This document shows positions 36,577-45,976 of a stretch of 64,000 nt of DNA, piece after piece (position 1 is the first letter of the stretch; every line of letters begins with the position of its first letter). The notes under the pieces were generated by a model. The model saw only the letters and a program-made list of their open reading frames with translations, did no database searches and was not told where the DNA came from. The stretch is from Amycolatopsis jiangsuensis (lineage in GTDB: Bacteria; Actinomycetota; Actinomycetes; Mycobacteriales; Pseudonocardiaceae), in contig NZ_JACHMG010000001.1 in the NCBI RefSeq assembly GCF_014204865.1, positions 4,242,501 through 4,306,500 of the forward strand, read 5' to 3'. The position numbers and the translations under genes are program-made.

Positions 36577-37350
36577 TCAGCTCTGGCCGAACCCACCGGG
36601 CGGCGTGCCCGGGTTCTGCTTGCCCGGCTCGGCGGGCGGCTGCTGGAAGAACTGGCCCTGCTGCGGCGCGTACGTGGTGGCCTGCTGCCCCGGCGACGGC
36701 TGGGCCGGCGGCTGCTGCGGCGACTGGTACTGGGCAGGCTGGCCCGGCTGGGCAGGCTGACCGGGCTGTCCCGGCTGCTGCGCCTGGTACGGCTGGCCGT
36801 AGGGCTGCTGGTACTGCGGCACGTTCGGCACGGCGGGCTTGGGTGCCGGCGGCTTGAGCACGCCGTACTCCAGCAGCAGCGCGGCCACCGACACCAGCAT
36901 CTGCACGAAACCCAGCACGAGGATCACGACCACGATGCCCGGCGTGGACTGCTCGGCGATCACGGTATCGAGCGCGCCGAGTGCGCCGAGCACGCTGAAC
37001 AGCGTGGCGAACGGCAGCACCTTCGGCGACTTCGGCAGCGCGACCAGCCCGGACAGCAGGCCGCCGACGAGCAGGAAGATGGTCTCCTGGCCGACGTCGC
37101 CCGCTTCGTCGGAGAAGCCGATGAAGTACTGCACCAGCCCGAGCACGGCCACCCCGAGCGACAGCAGCAGCGGGAGGTTTTCCGGGGACACCGCGGGGGA
37201 CGAAGCCTGCGGCCCCTGCGCGGGCTGCTGCTGCGGGAACCCACCCGAAGGGGGCTGCGACTGCGGGAAGCCGCCCGACGGGGGCGGTCCCTGGGGTGGC
37301 TGCCCGCCACCCTGCTGGGGGTAGCCGGGCCCGCCGCTGGGGTAGGTCAT
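36577..37350 (-). CDS. DUF5336 membrane protein (34 kDa antigen-like)
   Basis: A 257-residue protein. A Pro/Gln/Gly-rich N-terminal tail (residues 1-60) leads to four transmembrane segments (about 63-160), then another Pro/Gln-rich tail with YGQPYQAQQPGQPGQPAQ repeats. This architecture and the neighbourhood match DUF5336 proteins such as the mycobacterial 34 kDa antigen (Rv0954). Such proteins are linked to the growing pole or septum, but function is not established. GGAGAG precedes the ATG at 37350. Confidence 0.85.
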   Translation of the reverse strand: MTYPSGGPGYPQQGGGQPPQGPPPSGGFPQSQPPSGGFPQQQPAQGPQASSPAVSPENLPLLLSLGVAVLGLVQYFIGFSDEAGDVGQETIFLLVGGLLSGLVALPKSPKVLPFATLFSVLGALGALDTVIAEQSTPGIVVVILVLGFVQMLVSVAALLLEYGVLKPPAPKPAVPNVPQYQQPYGQPYQAQQPGQPGQPAQPGQPAQYQSPQQPPAQPSPGQQATTYAPQQGQFFQQPPAEPGKQNPGTPPGGFGQS

Positions 37351-37408
37351 CGGGAACTCTCCTGTCGTTCGACCGGGCAACAAGGGGGAGACGGGCACCG
37401 CCCAGGAC

Positions 37409-37454
37409 CTCGTGAGTGCTGAGTCCGGTGAGCACCGGACTCGCCACTCACGAG
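37409..37454. terminator. Long interrupted hairpin downstream of sucCD
   Basis: CTCGTGAGTG-CT-GAGTCCGGTG pairs with CACCGGACTC-GC-CACTCACGAG across a 2-nt loop, giving two perfect 10-bp stems with a 2 x 2 internal loop. It lies between sucD and the DUF5336 gene and may be a second terminator or a leader structure of the latter. Confidence 0.6.
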
Positions 37455-37519
37455 CAGGTCAACGCTAGCGCATCCGCGCCATGGGACGCGTGGGATACCC
37501 AGCGGGTTGCCGGAAGACA

Positions 37520-37560
37520 CGGCGAGGGCCGGGCACCTTCGGGGTGCCCGGCCCTCGCCG
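37520..37560 (-). terminator. Strong sucCD terminator hairpin
   Basis: CGGCGAGGGCCGGGCACC and its exact complement form a perfect 18-bp stem around a TTCGG loop. It starts 17 nt beyond the sucD stop. No U-tract follows, as is common in actinomycetes. Confidence 0.85.
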
Positions 37561-37576
37561 ACAGTGTCGCCGCAGC

Positions 37577-38467
37577 TCAGCCGAGGCTGTTGAACAGCTC
37601 ACGCGCGAGCACGGCGGTCTCGCTCGGGGTCTTGCCGACCTTCACGCCGGCGGCCTCGAGGGCCTCCTTCTTCGCGGCGGCCGTGCCGGACGAACCGGAG
37701 ACGATCGCACCCGCGTGGCCCATCGTCTTGCCCTCGGGGGCGGTGAAGCCCGCGACGTAGCCGACGACCGGCTTGGTCACGTTCTCCTTGATGTAGGCCG
37801 CGGCCCGCTCCTCGGCGTCGCCGCCGATCTCGCCGATCATCACGATGACCTTGGTGTCGGCGTCCTTCTCGAACGCCTCGAGGGCGTCGATGTGGGTGGT
37901 GCCGATGACCGGGTCACCGCCGATGCCGACCGCCGTGGAGAAGCCGATGTCGCGCAGCTCGTACATCATCTGGTAGGTCAGCGTGCCGGACTTGGACACC
38001 AGCCCGATGCCGCCGGGGCCGGTGATGTCGGCAGGGATGATGCCCGCGTTGGACTTCGACGGGCTGATCACGCCGGGGCAGTTCGGCCCGATGATCCGGG
38101 TCTTGTTCCCCTTGGCGACCGCGTGCGCCCAGAAGTAGGCCGAGTCGTGCACCGGGATCCCCTCGGTGATGACCACGGCGAGACCGATCTCCGCGTCGAT
38201 GGCCTCGACGACCGCGTCCTTGGCGAACTTCGGCGGCACGAAGATGACCGACACGTCGGCGCCGGTCTCCTTGATGGCTTCCTCGACCGTGCCGAACACG
38301 GTGAGGTCCTTGCCCTCGACGGTGACCGTCTGGCCGGCCTTGCGGGCGTTCACGCCGCCCACGATGTTCGTGCCGGACTTCAGCATCTTGGTGGCGTGCT
38401 TCATGCCCTCGGAGCCGGTGAGGCCCTGGACGATGACCTTGCTGTTCTCGTTGAGGAAGATCGACAT
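37577..38467 (-). CDS. sucD: Succinyl-CoA synthetase alpha subunit
   Basis: With SucC it converts succinyl-CoA to succinate with substrate-level phosphorylation in the TCA cycle. The 296-residue protein has the usual length. The N-terminal CoA-binding Rossmann domain reads [14 protein letters not shown] and [14 protein letters not shown]. The phosphorylated active-site His is His251 in [12 protein letters not shown]. The ATG at 38467 follows the sucC stop by one base. Confidence 0.96.
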   Translation of the reverse strand: MSIFLNENSKVIVQGLTGSEGMKHATKMLKSGTNIVGGVNARKAGQTVTVEGKDLTVFGTVEEAIKETGADVSVIFVPPKFAKDAVVEAIDAEIGLAVVITEGIPVHDSAYFWAHAVAKGNKTRIIGPNCPGVISPSKSNAGIIPADITGPGGIGLVSKSGTLTYQMMYELRDIGFSTAVGIGGDPVIGTTHIDALEAFEKDADTKVIVMIGEIGGDAEERAAAYIKENVTKPVVGYVAGFTAPEGKTMGHAGAIVSGSSGTAAAKKEALEAAGVKVGKTPSETAVLARELFNSLG

Positions 38468-38468
38468 C

Positions 38469-39638
38469 TCACGCACCTGCCGCGGCGAGCTCGGCGGCCT
38501 TGTCGGCCGCGTTGTCCATTGTGTCCACCACGGTGACCAGCGGGTGGTTCGCGTCGGCGAGGATCTGGCGACCCTCCACGACGTTGTTGCCGTCCAGGCG
38601 CACGACCAGCGGCTTGGTGGCCTCGTCGCCCAGGATCTTCAGCGCCTCGACGATGCCGTTGGCCACCGCGTCGCACGCGGTGATCCCGCCGAAGACGTTG
38701 ACGAACACGCTCTTCACGTCGGTGTCGTTGAGGATGACGTCCAGCCCGGCCGCCATCACCTCGGCCGAGGCGCCGCCGCCGATGTCGAGGAAGTTGGCCG
38801 GCTTCACGCCGCCGTGCTTCTCACCCGCGTACGCCACGACGTCCAAAGTGGACATGACGAGCCCCGCGCCGTTGCCGATGATGCCGACCTCGCCGTCGAG
38901 CTTGACGTAGTTGAGGTCCTTGGCCTTGGCCTTGGCCTCGAGCGGGTTCTCGGCCTGCTTGTCGACGAGCTCCTCGTGCGCCGGGTGCCGGAACGAGGCG
39001 TTCTCGTCGAGGGTGACCTTGCCGTCGAGGGCGATGATCTTGTCCTGCGGGTCGCGGACCAGCGGGTTGACCTCGACCAGGGTGGCGTCCTCGGAGACGA
39101 AGGTCTCCCACAGCTTCACCACGACGTCGGCGGCCTCGTCGACGATGTCGGCCGGGAAGTTGCCGGCCTTCAGGATCTCGAGCGCCTTCGCCTTGTCCAC
39201 GCCCGCGATGGCGTCGACCGGGATCCGCGCGAGCGCGTCCGGGCGCTCGACCGCGAGCTGCTCGATCTCCATCCCGCCCTCGGACGAGGCCATCGCCAGG
39301 AAGGTGCGGTTGGCCCGGTCGAGCAGGAAGGAGAAGTAGTACTCGGACGCGATGTCCGAGGCCTCCGCCACGAGCACGCGGCGCGTGACGTGACCCTTGA
39401 TGTCGAGACCCAGGATGGCTTCCGCCTTCTCCTTCGCCTCGTCGGGCGTCTGGGCGAGCTTGACGCCGCCCGCCTTGCCCCGGCCGCCGACCTTCACCTG
39501 CGCCTTGACGACGACCTGGTTGCCGATCTGCTCCGCGGCGGCCTTGGCTTCTTCCGGTGTGTTGGCCACCGAGCCCGGCAGAACCGGTACTCCGTGGGCG
39601 GCGAAGAGATCCCTCGCCTGGTACTCGTAGAGGTCCAC
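38469..39638 (-). CDS. sucC: Succinyl-CoA synthetase beta subunit
   Basis: The ATP-grasp subunit that binds nucleotide and succinate. The 389-residue protein begins [20 protein letters not shown] at GTG 39638, with AGGAGA about 9 nt upstream. The grasp domain has [20 protein letters not shown], and the C-terminal half has the conserved [11 protein letters not shown] and [13 protein letters not shown]. It forms an operon with sucD. The open frame continues 30 codons upstream, but the GTG start matches the family. Confidence 0.96.
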   Translation of the reverse strand: MDLYEYQARDLFAAHGVPVLPGSVANTPEEAKAAAEQIGNQVVVKAQVKVGGRGKAGGVKLAQTPDEAKEKAEAILGLDIKGHVTRRVLVAEASDIASEYYFSFLLDRANRTFLAMASSEGGMEIEQLAVERPDALARIPVDAIAGVDKAKALEILKAGNFPADIVDEAADVVVKLWETFVSEDATLVEVNPLVRDPQDKIIALDGKVTLDENASFRHPAHEELVDKQAENPLEAKAKAKDLNYVKLDGEVGIIGNGAGLVMSTLDVVAYAGEKHGGVKPANFLDIGGGASAEVMAAGLDVILNDTDVKSVFVNVFGGITACDAVANGIVEALKILGDEATKPLVVRLDGNNVVEGRQILADANHPLVTVVDTMDNAADKAAELAAAGA

Positions 39639-39755
39639 TACTCCAGTCTCCTGACGACACGCCACTGTGGTGGTCCGTTCCCGGACCGCGCTGTCGGACC
39701 AGTCGAGGTTAGCGACCTGCGCAGACACAGGGGACGCCGCACCTGGTGAAGTCGG

Positions 39756-40091
39756 TCACCGTGTGCGGTCAGAGGGTGTGGCGAGGGTGTGAGACCGCCC
39801 ACCAGCGACCATTTCCGCCGCTTTTTCCAGCGTCGGGTAGCCACCGTCACCGGTGCTGAGCACGAACAGGTGGACTTCGCCGAGCGCGTCCGCGAGTTCG
39901 GGTGGTGGTTCCGCGCCCGTCACGGCGAGCACGTCCGGGTCTTCTTGCTCGACGGTGCGCAGGACCTGTTCGACAGTGCCCAGCAGTCCCACGTGGACGA
40001 CTTCGAGCCCGGCGTCGCGCAGGAGCCGCGCGAAGCGGACCGCGTCGGGACCTTCGGCGAGCTCTGCGAGCACAACGCGCCGCGGGCTCAC
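39756..40091 (-). CDS. Small cobalamin-binding-domain-like protein lacking the His ligand
   Basis: A 111-residue protein with the flavodoxin-like fold of B12-binding domains: AVRFARLLRDAGLEVVHVG, then EQVLRTVEQEDPDVLAVTG. The region that should carry DxHxxG, whose His ligates cobalt, reads AELAEGPDAVRF and has no His. The protein may be a B12-independent relative or a degenerate domain. Its GTG overlaps the stop of the large membrane protein (GTGA, 40088-40091), and it lies between that gene and sucC on the same strand. Confidence 0.65.
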   Translation of the reverse strand: MSPRRVVLAELAEGPDAVRFARLLRDAGLEVVHVGLLGTVEQVLRTVEQEDPDVLAVTGAEPPPELADALGEVHLFVLSTGDGGYPTLEKAAEMVAGGRSHTLATPSDRTR

Positions 40092-42547
40092 TCGTCCCGC
40101 TTCGCACCGGCGGCTGCGAACGCTGCGGCGACGGCCGTGGCCACCACCGCCCCGACACCGAGCCACAAGCCGAGGCCAGGCTGTGCGCCGTCGATGGCGG
40201 AGCCGACGAGAGGCAGCTCGGCCACGTGCAAGGCGAGCAGCACCGCGGCACCGGCGTACGCGGCCGCGGCCGCACCCGGCCGGGAGCGCACCCCGAGCGC
40301 GAGTACGCCGAGGACCACGAGCAGAGCCGTGAGCAGACCCCACGACGGAGTGTCGAAATCGGACCAAAGCCCGGGCGAGGGATAGTCCGGCGCGGTGAAC
40401 ACCGGCGTACCGAAGGATCCGACAGCGAGCACCGCGGCGACCACGGCCGGCACGAGAACCGGAGAACGCGGTCCTTCGGTACCGGTGTCGTCGCGCTCCA
40501 CGACACCGGTGATCACCGCGGCCAGCGCGGTGAGCCCGGCCAGCCCGAGCGCGACGCCGGTGAACACGGCGCCGGCACCGAGCCGGTAGCTGATCGCGCC
40601 ACCGAGCCCGCCGAGCCCCGTCGCCTCCGACGCGGTGATGGCGGTGCTCAGCACGGCCGTTCCGGCGAGCACCACGCCCGCCCACAGCACGGTGAGCAAC
40701 CCCCGCGCGGCGGCCGCGGTACGTCGAGTGAGCACGAAGGGCACGGGAAGAACCACCAAGATCGCCGAGGCGAGCAGATGCCAGCGCGCGGGGCTTTCCG
40801 TGGTCGTACCGAGTTGAGGAGCGAGCGCGCCGATGGCTGCGGCCACTGCGGTGAGCAAGGCGAGCAGCGCGGTCAGGCTGCGCCACAGCGTCAGGCTGGG
40901 AATGCGCGCTTCACCGGCGAGATCCGTGCGCTCCGAAACAGCCTCTTGAGGCGTGGTGAGCGGAGCGAGGACGAGAACGAGCACCGTCGGCACCACTGTG
41001 AGGTACGCGCCGGTCGACACGTGCAGGCCGTTGACAGCGAGCCCGGCCACCAGCGCGGGCAGCGCGACAGCGAAGACCGCGGCCGCGACGCCACCGAGCG
41101 TCCCGCGGGCCACCCCGTCGGACGCGGCGGACAGCCCGAGTACGGCAGCGATCGGCAGCGCCCCGGCGAGCAGCACGTACCCGGCGAGGGCGACGCCGGG
41201 TCCTTCGAAGGCGGAACGTGCGAGCAGGAAGGGGTCGTCGGAGAGCACGGGAGTCATCAACAGCCCGACCGCGGCGACCACGGCGAGCAGCGGAACCACG
41301 AGCCGCCAGCGGCGCTGTCCCGCGTCGCTGCCCGCGACCTCGTTGAGCTCGCGAGCCACCCGCGCGGCGACGATGCCCGCCACCAGCGTGAGCACGTGCC
41401 CGGCGACCAGCAGCCAGAACCCGGCACCGACCGCACTGCGATCCAGTAGCCGATCGGGGAGGTATAACTCGGGACGGACGGTTTTCGCGCCGTTGACGAG
41501 GAACTGCCCGTCGAGCACCAGCCGTCCGGGCGCGAGCGCGGCGAGCCCGACGACCAGTCCGGCCGCCAGCCCCACCCGCCTGCTGCCGACCGCCGCGACG
41601 ACCACCCCGGCGGGCACCACGGCGAGCAGCACGAGCAGCGGCCAGGACAGGAACCCGGGCCCCGCATCCGGCGAGACGGGCACGACCGCCCCCACCGCGA
41701 GCGCCACCGCCCCCGCCACAACGAGCCCGACGGCAACCCACAACGCCGGCGAGATCTCCTGCCGGCCGATCTCGAGCGCGACCCGCCGCTCGTCGACGGA
41801 ACGCGGGCCGGGGGTCGCGGAACCACTGGGGGCGGTGGGGCCACCAGCGTGCGCGGGACCGCCCGGGGTCGCGAGACCACCAGCGGCTGCCCGACCACCA
41901 GCGGCTGCGGGACCACCAGGGGTCGCGGGGCCACCAGCGGCTGCCCGACCACCAGCGGGTTGGGGACCACCGGCGGCTGCCCGACCATCAGCGGCTGCGG
42001 GACCACTGGGGGTGACGGAACCATTGGGGGACGCGGGGCCATCAGCGGCTGCCCGACCACCAACGGGTGGGGGACTGCCAGCGGATGCCGGACCACCAGC
42101 CGCTGCGGGATCACCGGCGTGCGCGGGACCGCCCGAGGTCGCGAGACCACTGGGGGTCGCGGGACCACCAGTGGCTGCGGGACCGCCAGCGTGCGCGGGA
42201 CCGTCGGGGGTCGCGGGACCACCGGCTGCCGGACCACTGGCGAGCGCGCGACCACCGGGAGGCGCGGAACCACCGGCTGCCGTGGATCCGCCGTCGGCCG
42301 TGGGGCTGGCGCCGGTCGCGGGGCCGCTGTCGGCTGCGGGATCACCGGCGGTCGCGGATCCGTCCGCTGCTACGGGCTCGCCGTCGGTCGCCGGGCGGCC
42401 GTCGGGGCGGTCCGCCGCGGAGTGCTCGGCTGCGCGACGCGCTCGGGCCCGGGCAGCGGCTTTGCGCTCGGCCAGGCTGGGCCGGCGCGCGCCGGGGCGG
42501 CGCGGGGCCGGGTCGCCGTCGGAAGGCTCGTTGGTCGGCGGAGTCAT
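40088..42547 (-). CDS. Large multi-pass membrane protein with repetitive cytoplasmic N-terminus
   Basis: An 819-residue protein. Residues 1-45 are basic and Arg/Ala-rich, then about 180 residues of Ala/Gly/Pro/Ser/Thr repeats precede at least twelve transmembrane segments covering the rest. I do not recognise a named family. The repeat region is encoded by tandem 15- and 30-bp units. It is translationally coupled to the B12-like protein downstream. In the mycobacterial block I recall nothing comparable at this position, so the pair looks like a lineage-specific insertion between sucCD and the M23 peptidase gene. Confidence 0.7.
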   Translation of the reverse strand: MTPPTNEPSDGDPAPRRPGARRPSLAERKAAARARARRAAEHSAADRPDGRPATDGEPVAADGSATAGDPAADSGPATGASPTADGGSTAAGGSAPPGGRALASGPAAGGPATPDGPAHAGGPAATGGPATPSGLATSGGPAHAGDPAAAGGPASAGSPPPVGGRAAADGPASPNGSVTPSGPAAADGRAAAGGPQPAGGRAAAGGPATPGGPAAAGGRAAAGGLATPGGPAHAGGPTAPSGSATPGPRSVDERRVALEIGRQEISPALWVAVGLVVAGAVALAVGAVVPVSPDAGPGFLSWPLLVLLAVVPAGVVVAAVGSRRVGLAAGLVVGLAALAPGRLVLDGQFLVNGAKTVRPELYLPDRLLDRSAVGAGFWLLVAGHVLTLVAGIVAARVARELNEVAGSDAGQRRWRLVVPLLAVVAAVGLLMTPVLSDDPFLLARSAFEGPGVALAGYVLLAGALPIAAVLGLSAASDGVARGTLGGVAAAVFAVALPALVAGLAVNGLHVSTGAYLTVVPTVLVLVLAPLTTPQEAVSERTDLAGEARIPSLTLWRSLTALLALLTAVAAAIGALAPQLGTTTESPARWHLLASAILVVLPVPFVLTRRTAAAARGLLTVLWAGVVLAGTAVLSTAITASEATGLGGLGGAISYRLGAGAVFTGVALGLAGLTALAAVITGVVERDDTGTEGPRSPVLVPAVVAAVLAVGSFGTPVFTAPDYPSPGLWSDFDTPSWGLLTALLVVLGVLALGVRSRPGAAAAAYAGAAVLLALHVAELPLVGSAIDGAQPGLGLWLGVGAVVATAVAAAFAAAGAKRDE
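41821..42340 (-). repeat. Tandem 15/30-bp coding repeats (GGPA-type)
   Basis: Units close to ACCACCAGCGGCTGC recur across the stretch, coding for AGGPATPGGPAAAGG-like repeats in the membrane protein. The unit length is a multiple of three, so expansions would keep the frame. Confidence 0.7.
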
Positions 42548-42961
42548 CGGTGGCGACGCTAGCAAGAACCGCACGTCCGGGACGGGTGAGCCGGACGTGT
42601 CGGGAAATTTGCCTCCGGAGTGAACCTCGGCGACCTCCCGACCGTCTTGCCAGGCAGGAACAGGGAATTTTTCCCGGCCGAACCGCGTAATGATCACCGA
42701 AGGCGGACGTCTCGAGGACAGAGGCCACCGCCGTGGGGACGGACCGGGGCTATCGGGGCACAACTGAACACAGGCACGACCGGGGAACACAAGGGGAAAG
42801 CCGGACGATGCCGGTCCACAGGGCGGACCGGACGGGACATCGACCGGCAGCCAGCCCGCGCGGAGATCAGCCAGGGGCCGCGCGGGCCGCGCCCGGACAG
42901 CACAGGGGGCTGACCGGGCGCAGGAGGGCTGCAGCGGGGACCGGGCAGGCAACGCCGCTGT

Positions 42962-43019
42962 ACGTGAATGCCGCCATACGGTAATGCCGCACGTGAATGC
43001 CGCTATACGGCAACTCCGG
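42962..43019. repeat. 29-bp direct duplication
   Basis: A 29-bp segment beginning ACGTGAATGCCGCCATACGG (42962-42990) is repeated directly at 42991-43019, with ACGTGAATGCCGCTATACGG at the start of the second copy and divergence at its end. Confidence 0.7.
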
Positions 43020-43031
43020 CAAGACGGGAAC

Positions 43032-43099
43032 GCCGACGGGTTGGCAACGCAGACGGGTTGGGAACGCGGGGCGGCTGGCAACGCAGGCGCGGCTGACCA
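43032..43099. repeat. Four degenerate 17-bp tandem units
   Basis: Consecutive 17-mers GCCGACGGGTTGGCAAC, GCAGACGGGTTGGGAAC, GCGGGGCGGCTGGCAAC and GCAGGCGCGGCTGACCA. They differ in sequence from the array at 43591 but share its period. Confidence 0.65.
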
Positions 43100-43590
43100 G
43101 CCAGTTTGCCCTCGCGCCGTGCCACAACACGACGGCGGCAGATGTGCTGCAGGCCGAGCCGCACGAGATCGCCCGTGTACCGGAACGAGGCTTCACAGAG
43201 ACCGCCGGTGTACCGGAGCTGACGCTGCGCAGTGATCGCCAGCGCACAAGGACCGACCGCCGCCGGAAAATCGGGCATGACTTCACTGCGGCGAGGTGAC
43301 CAGTCGCGACGGTGACCGTCGCCGACGTCAGGACAACCGGCAAAGCACGACCTCCCGCCAACCGGAGCCACAGGTGGTTTGCGGCGCCCCAGCAGCGACA
43401 GGGCCCCCGCAGCGTGGGTCGACGGCAAGTCGACAAAGCGAGTTGCCCGGCACTATGGGCGCCCCCAGCATTGCCGCCAACTTCGCAGCGCTGAGCGACC
43501 GCGAGCCGACAGATTGGGTGCCCCGCAGTGCTGGTCGGCTCGCCAGTGTCGGCGACTCGGCAGCATCGGCGGCCGGCAGCTTCCGCGACT

Positions 43591-43879
43591 CGGCAATGTC
43601 TGCAGCCCGGCAATGTCTGCAGCCCGGCAATGTCTGCAGCCCGGCAATGTCTGCAGCCCGGCAATGTCTGCAGCCCGGCAATGTCTGCAGCCCGGCAATG
43701 TCTGCAGCCCGGCAATGTCTGCAGCCCGGCAATGTCTGCAGCCCGGCAATGTCTGCAGCCCGGCAATGTCTGCAGCCCGGCAATGTCCGCAGCCCGGCAA
43801 TGTCCGCAGCCCGGCAATGTCCGCAGCCCGGCAGCATCCGCAGCCCGGCAGCATCCGCAGCCCGGCAATGTCTGCAGCC
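43591..43879. repeat. 17-bp tandem array, 17 copies
   Basis: The unit CGGCAATGTCTGCAGCC is repeated without spacers. Copies 1-11 are identical, copies 12-14 have CCGCAG for CTGCAG, copies 15-16 read CGGCAGCATCCGCAGCC, and copy 17 reverts to the consensus. A degenerate 17-bp unit precedes at 43574. Since 17 is not a multiple of three, all frames are cycled and no stop arises, giving spurious open frames on both strands. Confidence 0.95.
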
Positions 43880-44386
43880 CGGCGCGAGTCACACGCCCAA
43901 GGGCCAGCAGCGCCGGAGGTGTAGGCGTGGGCGGTTGGTGAGTGTCGAAGTTTCCGGCTCGGTCGCAGTAGCGGCTTCAAAATCAGCACGTCGCGGTGAG
44001 CGCGGTCACAAGCGGGGCGTCGAATGCGGTTCAACGCTTCGGGGCTGGCGGTTATTTCGTCGCCCGCATCGTGCGTAACGGGCGTAGAGCGCAGATCGGG
44101 CAGCTACACCTACCGTGAGTCTGTAAGCAAGGTCACAACTTTTGGCGTAGTTTCGGATTAACTTTGGGTAGTTTCCACAGCTAGGAGGCGAGCGGCGGCC
44201 ACTCGTTCGGCCGAAACGGGGCGGGCATCTTGCCGACGGTGCTGCCGCTTCGTTACTGTCCTCCGGTCCCCATTACAGTCAGGTCACGAAGCAGGACGCC
44301 GGGCACACCACCCCCGAGGTTGGCCCACGGGTTCCCCCGACCCGAGTTCGCTTCGACCCGGCTCCCCGACGATGGAAGGCCTCGTC

Positions 44387-45205
44387 TTGGCTTCACACCG
44401 CTCCCCCGGCGGCCAAGCTCCTTCCCCGGCGCTGAAGGACGCACTGGACGGTGCGGTCATCCGCGTGCGGGGCCAGCACCGCATCGCACCTCCTTCCTCC
44501 GCCCTTCGCGGGCGGGTCGTGGTCGCTGCCGTCGCGGCCGGCGCGTTCGCCGCAGCCGCCGCAGGGCAGACCCTCAAGGCCGCCAACAGCACGGATTCGG
44601 ACACCACGGTCAAGCCGCTCGCCAACGCGCAGGACGCGAGCGCCTCCTTCACCCTCGGCAGCGCGAGCTCGGGGGGAGCTCCCGAACTGCTGCCCGCCGG
44701 TCACTCGATGAACGCCGCCGACGAGGCCGCGAAGATGGCCGACAGCGCCAAGATCACCGAGGCCCGCGAGAAGGCCGACGCCGAGGCCGCGCGCAAGGCC
44801 GCCGAAGAGGCCGCCCGCCCGAAGACCTGCATGCCCGCGCACGGCACTTTCACCTCCGGTTTCGGCGCCCGCTGGGGAGCCAGCCACCTCGGCATCGACA
44901 TCGCCAACTCCATCGGATCGCCGATCTACGCCGCCTCCGACGGCACCGTGATCGACGCCGGCCCTGCCCACGGCTTCGGCCTGTGGGTCCGCATCCAGCT
45001 CGACGACGGCACGATCCAGGTCTACGGCCACATGAACAGCTTCTCCGTGAGTGAAGGCCAGAAGGTGAAGTGCGGCGAGCAGATCGCGGAGATCGGCCAG
45101 CGCGGCCAAAGCACCGGGCCGCACCTGCACTTCGAGGTGTGGCAGAACGGCAGCAAGAAGATCGACCCTCGCCCCTGGCTCGCCGCCCGCGGCGTGGACG
45201 TCTGA
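44387..45205 (+). CDS. M23 family (LytM-type) peptidase
   Basis: A 272-residue probable cell-wall endopeptidase. A cytoplasmic N-terminus is followed by one hydrophobic anchor or signal segment (VVVAAVAAGAFAAAAA), a helical Ala/Glu/Lys coiled-coil stretch, and a C-terminal LytM domain. Zinc ligands are visible in SHLGIDIANS (His, Asp) and GPHLHFEVW (HxH), so the enzyme could be active on peptidoglycan cross-bridges. A TTG at 44387 lies 7 nt after GGAAGG and gives MASHRSPGG; an ATG at 44372 is the alternative. The neighbourhood matches Rv0950c next to uvrD1 in mycobacteria. Confidence 0.9.
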   Translation: MASHRSPGGQAPSPALKDALDGAVIRVRGQHRIAPPSSALRGRVVVAAVAAGAFAAAAAGQTLKAANSTDSDTTVKPLANAQDASASFTLGSASSGGAPELLPAGHSMNAADEAAKMADSAKITEAREKADAEAARKAAEEAARPKTCMPAHGTFTSGFGARWGASHLGIDIANSIGSPIYAASDGTVIDAGPAHGFGLWVRIQLDDGTIQVYGHMNSFSVSEGQKVKCGEQIAEIGQRGQSTGPHLHFEVWQNGSKKIDPRPWLAARGVDV

Positions 45206-45262
45206 TCTTCACGCCCATCGGGTCTCCCCCACCGGCGCGTTGAACGTAGCGACTCGCGGTCT

Positions 45263-45765
45263 TCGCACCGTCGCTGATGCCAGCTTCCAGCGTGAGGTCT
45301 CGGCCTCGCACCGTTCACTACGCCCGGCGCGACGTCACAAACTCCGCATCATCCGCCAGGGATCGGTATGACACCTCCGCATCCATCGCTAGTGCCCTAC
45401 TCCCAGCGTTGAGGCCGCGGTCTCGCACGATCGCTAGCGCCTAGCGGTGGCGTCGTAACTCCGCACCATCGCTAGTGCCCGCTTCCAGCGTGACCTCTCG
45501 CAACCTCTACAGCATCGCTACGCCCGGTGTGACGTCATAATCTCCGCACCATCCGCACCTCCGGATCATCCGCTAGGTTCCTGCGTGACATCACCTCTCC
45601 GCACCCATCCCTAGTGCCCAACTTCCAGCGTGACCTCTCGCAACGTCCGCATTATCCGCTGGCGCCCAGCGTGACGTCGTAATCTCCGCGCCAGCAAAAG
45701 AGACCCAGGGCAAAGCCGCGACCTCCGCGCTACGGGTCAAGGGCAGGGTGCCAGCGTGACGTTGC
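45263..45765. repeat. Alternating long/short hairpin repeat family (dimeric, about 84 bp)
   Basis: About a dozen degenerate units start with CCGCACCATCGCTAG-like sequence. Long units (about 45 bp) continue TGCCC-CTTCCAGCGTGACCTC; short units (about 37 bp) have CGCCC-GCGTGACGTCATAATCT. They alternate, giving dimers at 45377, 45461 and 45544 with an 84/83-bp step. Each holds an inverted repeat CGCTnG...CnAGCG. In two short units it is perfect with different stems: CGCTAG-CGC-CTAGCG (45432-45446) and CGCTGG-CGC-CCAGCG (45657-45671), a compensatory change. Confidence 0.75.
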
Positions 45766-45910
45766 GATCGCCGCAGCACCGGTGCACGCGACAGTCCAGA
45801 GTGGACATTCGCCTGATCTGCAGACTGGCACCGGGCCCGGCAGATCGGCAGTCAGGCAAGACCAACGCACCCGGAACGAACGTCCCGGTACTCGCGACAA
45901 CCACTCGGGC

Positions 45911-45976
45911 CCGCGCACGCTCGACGTGCGCCCCGCGCACGCTCCACGTGCGCCCCGCGCACGCTCCACGTGCAAG
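45911..45976. repeat. 22-bp tandem repeat, three copies
   Basis: CCGCGCACGCTCGACGTGCG plus CC occurs at 45911, 45933 and 45955, with one C/G change and a diverged end in copy 3. Each unit contains the inverted repeat GCACG-N5-CGTGC. Confidence 0.85.

Larger units (their letters stand above)
42548..44386. other. 1.8-kb gene-poor, repeat-rich interval
   Basis: No convincing gene was found on either strand, although repeats keep several frames open. Contents from left to right: the promoter side of the large membrane protein, a 29-bp direct duplication at 42962, degenerate 17-bp repeats at 43032, the 17 x 17-bp array at 43591, and the promoter and leader of the M23 peptidase. The leader shows GTAGTTTC-like repeats around 44140-44180. 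Confidence 0.6.

Noticed and set aside
43591..43879. CRISPR array
   Set aside because: Units are contiguous 17-mers without spacers and there are no cas genes nearby.
42867..44078. Open frames on both strands across the 17-bp array
   Set aside because: They exist only because the 17-bp unit has no stop in any frame. No ribosome-binding site or domain is present.
44190..44386. c-di-AMP (ydaO-type) riboswitch leader before the M23 peptidase
   Set aside because: Such riboswitches often precede cell-wall hydrolases in actinomycetes, but the conserved core motifs could not be found on the plus strand here.
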